Origin: Ardenticatenaceae bacterium
GTDB taxonomy: Bacteria > Chloroflexota > Anaerolineae > Promineifilales > Promineifilaceae
Length of the DNA: 64,000 bases
NCBI GenBank assembly: GCA_020634455.1
Contig: JACKBQ010000001.1
Coordinates: forward strand, 620,001 to 684,000
Direction of reading: 5' to 3'
This document shows, piece by piece, positions 32,774 to 42,800 of this stretch. Numbering within the stretch: the stretch's first letter is position 1; every line of letters starts with the position of its first letter. The notes under the pieces are model-generated. The model did not search any database, was not told where the DNA came from, and saw nothing but the letters and a program-made list of their open reading frames with translations. The translations under genes and the position numbers were made by a program.

Positions 32774-35700
32774 TTAATGGTTCATCAAAGCCATCTGCAA
32801 ACGGTTCACCTGCTGCAGATCGAGTTCAGCTTCTAGCTGCGTAAAGATGGGTTCGCACTGTTGTAATGCTTGTTGTGCTTCTGGGATACGGCCGTAATCC
32901 ACATAAAACTGCGCCAGAGCCAGCTGCGTTTTGGCACCCTCGTACCGGTCGCCAGCCTGCACCAATACCGCATAGCTCTGCTGGAAAGTCGCTTCAGCCT
33001 CACTGGGCTGCTGCCGGGCACGCAAAATCTCACCCGCAATACGCAAGTTGTGCCCTTCCTCACGCGGCATTGCCAGCTCCCTGGCCAAAGCCACCGCCCG
33101 CTGCACGTACAATTCAGCCTCTGGCAGATCGTTTTGTCGCCAATACAGTTCAGCAAACAAGCCATACAGCTCCGGCAACAAATCCCGCAGCTGGGCTTGC
33201 TCAAAATAAGCCTGAGCCATTTGCAGCGCCGTTTCCGCCTCATTTAACGTCCGCTGACGCAAATAGGTTTGCCCCAAATTGAGATGCAATGCCCCAAAAA
33301 CCCACAACGACCCGCCCGTCTGCTCCAGCAAGCGCAGCGCCCGCTGGTAATACCCCAAAGCAGCCGCCAACCGCCCCTGCTTAAGGGCAATACCGCCCAA
33401 ATTGTTGTTTACCAAAACCTGGCTGTACATGCTGCCAATTTGGGTAAAGTAATCGAGCGAGCTGCGGTAATGCTTGTCGGCCTGGGACCACAAACCCAAG
33501 GCAAACTGGCCATTGGCGATAAGGTTATGCGAAGTGGCCTGGCCGTACACGTTTTGTAATTGTTCGTATTGGGTCAGGGAATGCTGGAATTGTTCAATAG
33601 CGGCCGTACTGTCCTGGCGCAGGGTCACAATACCCATCAGGTTGAAGGTACGGGCACGAATTGCGGCATCGTCTAATTTTTGACCCACTTCCAGGCTGCG
33701 TTGGCATAGCTGCATCGCCTGGTCGAAGTTCGCCTGTCTGTAATTAACCAAACCTGCAATGAGCGATATTTCGGCATCTTCCGTAGAGGTATGCCCGTTG
33801 AGGATTTTGAACCCTTTATTTAGCCAGACGAGCGCCAACTGGTATTCGCCACGCCGTTCGTAGGAACGGCCGTACCACCGATAACACACAGCCTCAGCTT
33901 CCCAATCCTGCTCCGCTTGCGCCAGCGCCAGGCCAGCCGCCAGGTGCTTGTGCGCCTCTTCATATCGGCTGGTCGTCACAAACAACTCACCCAACGCCAA
34001 ATGAATCCGCTTCATCTCACCGCTAGTTTGGCTATCTGGCAACGCCTGGGCACTCAGCAGCGCCTTCTGCAAAAAACCAATCGCCTGCTGGTTGGCCGAT
34101 AGCTGCTTGGCTCTTTCTCCGGCTAGCAAATTGTATTCCAGCGCCAACGGCCACAGTTCCGCCATCACCGCATGATGGGCAATTTCGGTTAACGCCTCTG
34201 GCTGCTGTTCGGCTAAAGCAACTGCCACCAGCCGATGCAACTGCTGCCGCTGCTCGTGCAGCAGCGTTTCATAGGCTACTTCTTGCGTGGTTTGCTGCCG
34301 AAATGCATAAATTTTGCGATCCGGCATTTCCTCATGCACCACTTCTTCTGCTTCCATGTAAGCCGCTTCCGACTCAATCTGAGCCACATCTTTCTCTTCA
34401 GGATGCACTTCAGCCACCAGAACCAAATCAATGTAGTAGCCGAGGACGCTACTAATTTTCAACGTCAGTTTGTGGCTTTCGGGCAGGCGATCCAGATGGG
34501 CCAGCACCATGCCATGAATGGAATCGGGCAGCCCCAGTTTGACGGAAGATAAATCTACGTTTGGTTTCAGGCGCCAACGGCCGTTTACCTGCGTCACAAA
34601 ATCCGCCCGGTGCAATAGCTGCACCAAATCCGCCGACATCTCCCACTCGCCCTCCTGCTGGGCAACCTTCCCCGACGCCTGCATGGCCATCACCAACTCA
34701 TGCGCAAAGTAAGGATTCCCATGCGCCAGCGTTTGCACAATCGCCAGTAAAAGTGGCGAAATAGCGCCATCCAGCCACTGCTCTAGTAAAAGCTGTGTTT
34801 GCGCATCACCCATTTCAACCAGGGCAATTGTGGCAAAATAAGGCAGCCGCAGAAGTTCTGGCAGCGGAGCCGCGCTCCCCACCAGTTCCGGCCGAGCCAA
34901 TAGCAGCAGCATAACCGGCGCAGTGCCCACGGCCTGCTGCCCCAGCAGCTGCGTCAACGCCTCAGAAGCCTCGTCCATCCAGTGCGCCCCGTCAATGATT
35001 AGCACCAGAGGCTGGATTTCCGCCCAGGTTTGAATCATTTCCACCAGCAATGAAAAAAGCGCTTTTTGGCGCAGGTCGCTTTCCAAAGCGGCCGTTGTAG
35101 GATTGTCTGGTATGGGCAGGTTTAGCAAATCACCCAGCAGCGGCAGCCGCAACTGCCAGTCAGGGTGCATTTGTTCAATAAAGGTGGTGAGTTGAGCAAC
35201 GGCATTGCTTTCACTGCTGTCGTCCAACTCCAACAAGGCATAGAAAATATCGCGCCACGGCTGATAAAGGCTGTTGCGGGTGAGGCTGTGACAGGTTCCC
35301 AACGCCAGGCGCAAATTGTGAGCGCGAGCGCGGCGGCTAAATTCGGCCGCGATGTGCGTTTTGCCTATGCCTGCATCCCCCACCAGTCGAATAATTTGCC
35401 CTTTTCCCTGATGCAGTCGGGCGATAGCGGCGTCTAACTGCGCCAATATTTCTTCGCGACCAATCGGCAGGGTAGGGTACAAGGCATTCAAGGAACGCAG
35501 GGCACGATGGGTCTGGATGCCAACCAGCCGGTGGAGCGTGATGGGATCGCTTTTCCCTTTCACGCGAATTGCAGGCAAGGTTTCCCACAAAAAACTGTCG
35601 CTGGCTTTGGCAAAAGCGTCATCATTTACCAAAATTTGCCCCGGCTGCGCCGCCTGCATGAGCCGTGCCGACAGGTTTACGGCGTCACCAAGCACGCCAT

Positions 35701-36799
35701 AGGTGCGGCGGGCACGCCCCCCATAAGCGCCGGCGTACATACGGCCGTATGTCACCCCAATTTGCACCGGTTCAATAAACGGCAGCTGGCCAGACATCTT
35801 TTGGATCTCCCAGGCCACCCGCAAATGGCGGTCCACATTGTCTTCATGGGCCAGGGGCGCACCCATCGAGGCGTAAAGGTAGCTGCCTTTGTCGCCAATG
35901 GTCAATTGCAGCAAGCTCCCTTCGTAGCGAGCCAAAATTTGGCAAACGGCCCGGATGTAAGTATCCAGCTTGTTGGGTGCGTCCGGGTCTCCATCGTAAT
36001 TGATGCCGCTAAACCGCAAAAAGAGGGCCGCAGCTGGGCGCAGTTCCGCCAGGTAAGCTCCCTGGGCAGCCTGCAAGCGGCGGTAAACGCTGTTCAACAG
36101 CCACGAGCGCGACTGCTCCTCGGAAAGAGTGGCATCTGGCAGCTCTGGCCACGGCTGGGGGGGCACAACGGCCGTAAACCCAGCCACCACCGCAAAACGT
36201 TCACCACTTTCAGGATCGGTGCGCCATTCATGGATTTGCAGCGCAGCCCCCACCGTTTGGGCAATGGCGGCATCCACCATCACCTCCCCTTTTTCTGCCT
36301 GATGTTCTGCTGCTGCCAACCGATTTAGGGTTTGCCCAGCCATCACGTCTAACAGCAGGTAGCCTGGATCACCCACCACAAAGCGGCGCACAGGCCCCCG
36401 AACAACGGCCGTTTTCAACCCCAATGACACGGTTTCTTCGCCAAAACGAATTCGGTTGAACGCTTGCATGGCCGTTTGCATGGCAACGGCCGTTGCCGTG
36501 CCACGGTGACCATCATCAGCATCCAGCCAACAGGTAATTGCATCGCCGCTAAACCCAATGACGCTGCCGCCATAATCGTACAGCGACGTGATCAGCGCAT
36601 CGTACACTCGATTTAGCTGGCGTGTCAGTTCTTCCGCACCCCGGCGAGCGCCAAGTTGCCGGGCCAACATTTCCGTTAAAGGGGTAAAGCCAGAGATGTC
36701 GGCAAACAAAGCTGTGCCCTGCGTATGCTGGGGCAATGGCTGTCCGGCAGCCAGCGCTAATCGTCTATCTACGGGAATATAAGCTGCTGCTGTTTCCAT
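32774..36799 (-). CDS. Class III nucleotide cyclase (two domains) - ATPase - TPR protein
   Basis: 1341 residues with the architecture of soluble adenylyl cyclase (ADCY10). Cyclase domain 1 spans about 25-215, with the metal Asp in FADISGFTP (Asp34) and a second Asp in GFSGDAITC (Asp86). Domain 2 (about 260-440) begins LFLRFSGIN, so the first metal Asp is missing, while TYGVLGDAVNLSARLM is kept. One catalytic and one degenerate half should form one active site. An AAA/STAND ATPase follows (Walker A GDAGIGKTH, Walker B LVLIIDGAHWMDE), then about ten TPR-like repeats to the end. No membrane segment. It probably makes cAMP in response to a signal sensed by the C-terminal half. The neighbouring MFS gene binds cyclic nucleotide. 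Confidence 0.88.
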   Translation of the reverse strand: METAAAYIPVDRRLALAAGQPLPQHTQGTALFADISGFTPLTEMLARQLGARRGAEELTRQLNRVYDALITSLYDYGGSVIGFSGDAITCWLDADDGHRGTATAVAMQTAMQAFNRIRFGEETVSLGLKTAVVRGPVRRFVVGDPGYLLLDVMAGQTLNRLAAAEHQAEKGEVMVDAAIAQTVGAALQIHEWRTDPESGERFAVVAGFTAVVPPQPWPELPDATLSEEQSRSWLLNSVYRRLQAAQGAYLAELRPAAALFLRFSGINYDGDPDAPNKLDTYIRAVCQILARYEGSLLQLTIGDKGSYLYASMGAPLAHEDNVDRHLRVAWEIQKMSGQLPFIEPVQIGVTYGRMYAGAYGGRARRTYGVLGDAVNLSARLMQAAQPGQILVNDDAFAKASDSFLWETLPAIRVKGKSDPITLHRLVGIQTHRALRSLNALYPTLPIGREEILAQLDAAIARLHQGKGQIIRLVGDAGIGKTHIAAEFSRRARAHNLRLALGTCHSLTRNSLYQPWRDIFYALLELDDSSESNAVAQLTTFIEQMHPDWQLRLPLLGDLLNLPIPDNPTTAALESDLRQKALFSLLVEMIQTWAEIQPLVLIIDGAHWMDEASEALTQLLGQQAVGTAPVMLLLLARPELVGSAAPLPELLRLPYFATIALVEMGDAQTQLLLEQWLDGAISPLLLAIVQTLAHGNPYFAHELVMAMQASGKVAQQEGEWEMSADLVQLLHRADFVTQVNGRWRLKPNVDLSSVKLGLPDSIHGMVLAHLDRLPESHKLTLKISSVLGYYIDLVLVAEVHPEEKDVAQIESEAAYMEAEEVVHEEMPDRKIYAFRQQTTQEVAYETLLHEQRQQLHRLVAVALAEQQPEALTEIAHHAVMAELWPLALEYNLLAGERAKQLSANQQAIGFLQKALLSAQALPDSQTSGEMKRIHLALGELFVTTSRYEEAHKHLAAGLALAQAEQDWEAEAVCYRWYGRSYERRGEYQLALVWLNKGFKILNGHTSTEDAEISLIAGLVNYRQANFDQAMQLCQRSLEVGQKLDDAAIRARTFNLMGIVTLRQDSTAAIEQFQHSLTQYEQLQNVYGQATSHNLIANGQFALGLWSQADKHYRSSLDYFTQIGSMYSQVLVNNNLGGIALKQGRLAAALGYYQRALRLLEQTGGSLWVFGALHLNLGQTYLRQRTLNEAETALQMAQAYFEQAQLRDLLPELYGLFAELYWRQNDLPEAELYVQRAVALARELAMPREEGHNLRIAGEILRARQQPSEAEATFQQSYAVLVQAGDRYEGAKTQLALAQFYVDYGRIPEAQQALQQCEPIFTQLEAELDLQQVNRLQMALMNH

Positions 36800-36843
36800 C
36801 GGAACCCTTCAAATGCGCTCATCTGGTTGCATGAAGTTAGAGA

Positions 36844-36871
36844 GGGTAAGGCAACACGATCTGCCCTACCC
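36844..36871 (-). terminator. Hairpin downstream of the giant gene
   Basis: On the minus strand GGGTA-GGCA pairs with TGCC-TACCC around an 8-base loop, 17 bases after the giant gene stop. No T-run follows, so termination is uncertain. TCAAAAA-CTA-TTTTTGA (36881-36897), a perfect palindrome, holds the stop codon in its loop. Confidence 0.4.
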
Positions 36872-36887
36872 TTCTTGCCATCAAAAA

Positions 36888-39800
36888 CTATTTTTGATGT
36901 ACCTTGATACTGCCACCACCGAGTGGTTGACTTGTGCCGGTGTTATAAACAACCTGTTCAGAGCCGTTGTTATTCCACCAGATTTTCATGCGGTATGTGT
37001 CGGTATTGCTGTCTGTTGCCCAAACCATAAATTGATAAGGCGTGCCGTTGGGAGCCAGAGCACCGTTAATCGTACCGCTACCTTTGAACTGTGCCGAGCT
37101 AACACCTTGTGTGGTTACGACCAACCATTCGTAAGCCGTAGATTGGAAGTTAAAATCGCCTGCCTGGATTTGGAACTGAATATTTCCGGACGGAATTGTT
37201 TCTTTCTTGTTGTATTTAGCCACAAACCCAAAGCTGGTTTTACCAGATGCTTGGGCACAAGCCGGGCTGAAACTACACCAACCGGCCTGGGAATTAATCC
37301 AGCCGCCGCCAGTGACAAAGCCGCCATTGGGATCGTAAATGACGATGTATTGGTAGAGGGTAACGGCCGTTTCCCCTGCCGCGTCTCGAACCGTAACCTC
37401 AACCGTGTACACGCCGGCCGCGGTGTAGATGTGGTTGGCCGTGGCCGTGCCGGAAAGATTCGCCAAGGTGGCTGCGGTGCTGGTGTTGTCACCCCAGTTC
37501 CAGGTGATGCTCAGGCTGTCACCAGTGTCTACATCGCCATAAGCCACCGAAGCCACAACTGTTGTGCCAATCTGCACCGGCTCAACAGGCGCGGTGATGG
37601 TGCCCACAGCAGGCGCATCGTTAACGGAAAGTACAGTGATGGTGACAACGGCCGTATCGCAGTTGCCCGCAGCGTCACAAATCTGATAAGTGAAGCTATC
37701 TGTGCCAAAAAAGTTGGCGTTTGGCAGATAGCTAACCGTGCCGTCATTGTGATTAGTCAATGTGCCTTGCGCCGCATTGGTCACGATGGTCACCGAGGTC
37801 ACCACCAGATCGCCGTCGCTGTCACTGTCGTTGAGGGCAACGTTGATGAGAACGGCCGTATCTTCATTGGTGATTGCGCTGTCATTTTCCGCCACCGGCG
37901 CATGGTTCATCACGGCCACTGTTATCGTCACGGTAGCCTCAGCACAAACGCCATCTGCATCACAAACCTGGTAGCCAAAGCTATCCGTGCCAGAGAAGCC
38001 AGCATTTGGCTGGTAGCTAAAGGTGCCGTCGCCATTGTTCACCAGGCTACCGTACAGCGGTGAAGATGTGTTCGTGGTGCTAGCTGGTACCAGGTTGTTG
38101 TCGGCGTCGGTATCGTTGCTGAGTGGATTGATGGAAACGGCCGTGTCTTCATTGGTACTCACCGCATCGTCAAACGCCACCGGAGCACACGCATCGCCAA
38201 AGCCATTGGCATCGGCGTCCAGTTGGTCTGAGTTCGCCACCGCCGCGCAGTTGTCACCGTTATCGCCAATACCGTCACCATCAGAATCTAGCCATTCAGA
38301 AGCATCAAACGGGAAGGCGTCATTCACATCCAAAACGCCATCATTGTCGTCATCACTGTCCACACAATCCGGAGCGTTGTCCCCATCATAGTCCGGCGAC
38401 AGGCTGGCATTGTCTAGCGGATCAGAACCACAGTTCGTTTCGTCAGCATCGCTTTGGCCATCGTTGTCGTCATCCAGGTCGGTGTTGTCGCCAATCCCAT
38501 CACCATCGGTGTCCACAGATTCGCCAGGATCAAGCGGGAAAGGATCATCCACATCCAAAACCCCGTCATTGTCATCATCAGCATCAATGGTGTTGGGCAA
38601 GCCGTCGCCATCGGTGTCTAGTAAACAGGCGCTCAAGCTGTCTGCTCCGGTTGTTTCGGTGCTGGTTCCCGCCGGGCACGCTGTCTGGCTATTGGCGGCT
38701 GAGATCGGCACATAAAAACCAACGCTGGCTTCCGTGCAGGCCACTGCCCCACTCACGGCCGAGTAAGCCCCCGCAGCGCATGCCTGCTGGGTGACTGCGG
38801 CACTGCTGTCCACAAAGTACCCAGCCTGGGCTAAGGTACAGGCAACCGAACCCGAAGTGGCGCTGTAGGTTCCAGGCAGACAGGCCGTCTGGCTGGTAGC
38901 CGCACTTGTGTCTACAAAGTAACCCGGTGATGCCAATGAGCAGGTTACCTGGCCACTGAATTCGTTGTAGGTACCGGGCAAGCAGGCGGTTTGGCTACTG
39001 GCCGCGCTTGTGTCTACAAAGTAACCCGGTGATGCCAGTGAGCAGGCCGTCTGGCCACTCAATTCGCTGTAGGTGCCGGGCAAACAGGCGGTTTGGCTAC
39101 TGGCCGCGCTTGTGTCTACAAAGTAACCCGGTGATGCCAGTGAGCAGGCCGTCTGGCCACTTAGTTCGCTGTACTTTCCAGGCTGGCAAGCTGTTTGTGC
39201 AATTGCGCCAGCCGTAGGCACAAAGTAGCCCGGCGCTGCCAGCGTGCAGGCAACGGAGCCAGTTGCATCTGTGTAGGTGCCCGGTGTGCACAGGGTCGCT
39301 TCCAATTGGCCAGCGGTAGCTACGTAACTGCCTGCCGGAGCCGGAGAGCAACTAAATGCCCCGTATTGGCCAGCCGGACAGGAAACTGCCCGCGATGCAT
39401 CCGTCGGGAAAGCGTCGTCAACGTCAAGGACGCCGTCATTGTCGTCATCGGTATCCACACAGTCTGGGGCAGCGTCGCCATCATTGTCCGGGGACAGGCT
39501 GGCGTTATCCAGCGGATCAGAGCCGCAGCTGGTTTCGTCGGCATCGGTTTGGCCATCGTTGTCATCATCGGGGTCGGCATTGTTGCCCAAACCGTCGCCA
39601 TCTGTGTCTAGCCATTCGCTGGCATTCAGGGGGAATGGGTCATTCACATCCAATACGCCGTCGTTGTCGTCGTCTGTGTCGGTGAAATCGCCAATTCCGT
39701 CCTCGTCAAAGTCCAGCCATTCGCTGGCATCCACCGGCAGTTTGTCGAAGGCGTCGGGAACCAGGTCGTTGTCGTCGTTGAGATCGCAGGCATCGCCATA

Positions 39801-42800
39801 GGCGTCGCCATCACTGTTTAGCTGGTCTTCGTTATCTGTGTAAGGACAGTTATCCAGATCGTCTGTCCAGGAGTCGTTGTCGCTGTTGTTATCGGCATTG
39901 TCGCCCAGGCCGTCGCCGTCAATATCCCACCATTCGGCCGGGTTATCGGGGAATTGGTCAATAATGTCAGCTATGGCATCGCCATCGCGATTGAAGTCGC
40001 AGGCGTTGCCCAAACCATCGCCATCGTCATCCACCTGGTCGCTGTTGGGTGTGAGCAGGCAGTTGTCATTGGCGTCGGCAACACCGTCGCCGTCCATATC
40101 CGCACTGTTGGACAGGATGCGGAATGGTACGCCGTGGTCTAGCACCAGGGCGACGTTGCCGGCGTTGTCCACGGCTTGCACAAAGTATTCCAGGGTGCCG
40201 CTGGTGAGCGGGATGCTGCCGGTGGCAAGCCCGGTGGTTGCATTGTAGGTGAGATCGAGATTGGCCCAGGCAGATACGGCCGTATCCCGATACAACACCA
40301 CCGTACGATACATACCAGCATCCGCGTCGCTCACTTCCACCGTAAAATCAACTGTCCCCGACAAATCGGCCGTCACCGACCAGATGTGTGGCGGCAAGAA
40401 ATCGGTTTCCGTGAACGTAGCGGTATACACAACCAAATCCAGCGAGTCGTACAGGCGCAGCGTGCCAATGGTTGGCGTCAGCGTGTTTGTTGTCTGGAAC
40501 TGCGCAGGCACCACTACCAGGCGTTGAGCAAGCTCATCCACCGTGAGAAAGCGATTAACGCTGGCCGGGCTCAACGGATAAAGCTGCTGCACCGGGTAGT
40601 AGCCTTCTGCATTCAGCGTGGTGGATTGGGTGATGAACTGCGTGACAATTGGGTCAAAATTGGGCATATCGGTAAAGCTACCGCCTAACATCAACACACC
40701 GTGAGCCACATCGGTAACCGAGCTGAAATTGCGGTCGGTTTGCGGCAGCAACGGCCGTGAACCAGTGCTCAATAACCCATCTTCCCCTTGAATGGTGTAG
40801 TACGTTCCCTGGCGGTAGGGAGCATTGTTGATCACGTGGCTGTCGTACGTAAAAGTCAGATCCACATCCCAAATGGTGGTTTCACCAGGGCCAGTGGACT
40901 GCGGCGTACTGCCCAGAACCGACGCCCCACCTGGAACCTGGCTGGTTTGGGTGGGCATATTCACTTTCAGCATGGGCAGTCCGTACAAGGTCATTTCGCC
41001 TAGAACTTTTTCGTCATAGTTGGTTAGGCCACCGTTGCCCAGGCTGTTCAGATAGAGCTGCTTGGCTTCTAGCAGGGCCGTGCCTACCGTGGGTAGCGTG
41101 CTGATCTGCCCAGGAACCGGGTTGTAGCCTAGCTGATCGGTGAAGTTGGTCATCAGTCGCTCAGAATAAGCCAGCAGGTCGCCATCGCCATACCCAAAGC
41201 CGGTATTACCGAGGAAGGTTGCACCGTTACGGGCAAACATTTGGGCGTAGTCGCTGCCGGTAAAGCTAAATTTTGCCCCACCATCCGCTAAGTTCAACCC
41301 AGAATGGCAACCAACCGAGAAGATCAAGGTGTTGGTAAAGTTGCTACCTGCGGTATCAAATTCCGTTGCCAACACATTGTCTTTGTTGTTGGGGAAAAAG
41401 CGGAAATGATCAAAGTGAGAGTTGAGCGAAATCAGATCGTAGGTTTGCGCATTAAAGGCCGCGCTGCGGAAATCGTTGGCTGTCCAGCTGTTATCAATCA
41501 AGGTTTCTACGTTGGCTGGATTGAGCCCTTGCGCCAAAAAGGTGCTGTTGATTTCGTTGGCTTGATCAATCAGGAAGTCGTAGCCTGTGATCAGGGCAGT
41601 TTGTGGCGCCAGCGTCGGCTCGTTCAAGAAGGTATCAATCATCGTGACTATTTCAGCCGGGCTTTCCACCAAACGGCCGATTGCGTACTGGGGCAAATAC
41701 AGTTCGCGTCCGGCCACACCCAGGGGCAGGCTGGCGGCGTAATAATCGTCGCTGAGGAAGTAGCGGTATTTTTGGCTGCCAGCCAGGCGCGGATCGTCGT
41801 AATAGCGATATTTGCGTTCATTGGCCACCAGGGTTGTGTCCTGAATGCGGCGCTGCGGGATGATGGAATCGCCACCAATAACAACAAGGTACTTGATGTT
41901 GGGGTAAGCAGGCAGCTTGTCGTAGAGCATTGCTTTAATGCTGCGAGCCACGTAGTTGGCAGCTTGCGGGTTGCCGGGTTCGGCATCCCAACGCTGGTAG
42001 GCAGTGTTGATTGCCGGGTAATCATCAAGGTTAATGACTACACCGTTCACATTGGGGTCGGCGGCCAACGTGTTTACTTTATTGACAAGATCGGCGTTGG
42101 CAACGGCCGTATTCCCATACAAATTCTCCAGGCGAGACTGGTTGAACAAAATCAATGTCTCCACCACCGGGCTGTTTGCTGGTGTACTGTAATTCGTCTC
42201 CACCGGATCCGTCACAATGGGCAGCGGGTTGTTAGGGGTAATTAAACTGGTGCGCAGTGTAAACGGCTGGCCAATGGCCGCAGTTGTGCGCGGCAGCACG
42301 GCCAGGAACCAGGGCCCGGCCAATTCATGCACGTCGTAGCGCACATGCTCCAGCCGAATGGGCAGCGCATGGGCAGACATTTTCACCAACGTATCCACCC
42401 CACCCGCGCCGCTGATGTCGCTAAGCTGGGCAATGTCGCTCAATTGCGCAATATCACTCAGTTGGGCAATGTCACTCAATTGGGCGATGTCGCTCAACTG
42501 GGCCAGGGCAAACAGCAGCGAGATGTCGCTAAGCTGGGCAATATCGCTCAATTGCGCAATGTCGCTGAGTTGGGCGATGTCACTGAGTTGCGCAATGTCG
42601 CTCAGTTGCGCGATGTCGCTGAGCTGAGCAATGTCACTTAATTGAGCAATGTCGCTCAGTTGGGCAATATCACTCAGTTGCGCGATGTCGCTCAGCTGAG
42701 CAATGTCACTTAATTGAGCAATGTCGCTCAGTTGGGCAATATCACTCAGTTGCGCGATGTCGCTCAGCTGAGCAATGTCACTTAATTGAGCGATGTCACT

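Noticed and set aside
36813..38063. 416-residue plus-strand frame opposite the end of the giant gene
   Set aside because: It lies entirely antisense to the PKD/cadherin-like part of the giant gene (and the gap next to it), has no ribosome site and reads as low-complexity shadow sequence.
42327..42641. Plus-strand frame with VAQLRN/ITQLGN-type repeats
   Set aside because: It is the reverse complement of the hexapeptide array; the period of 18 keeps every frame open. The minus-strand reading lies in frame with the giant protein and is the real one.
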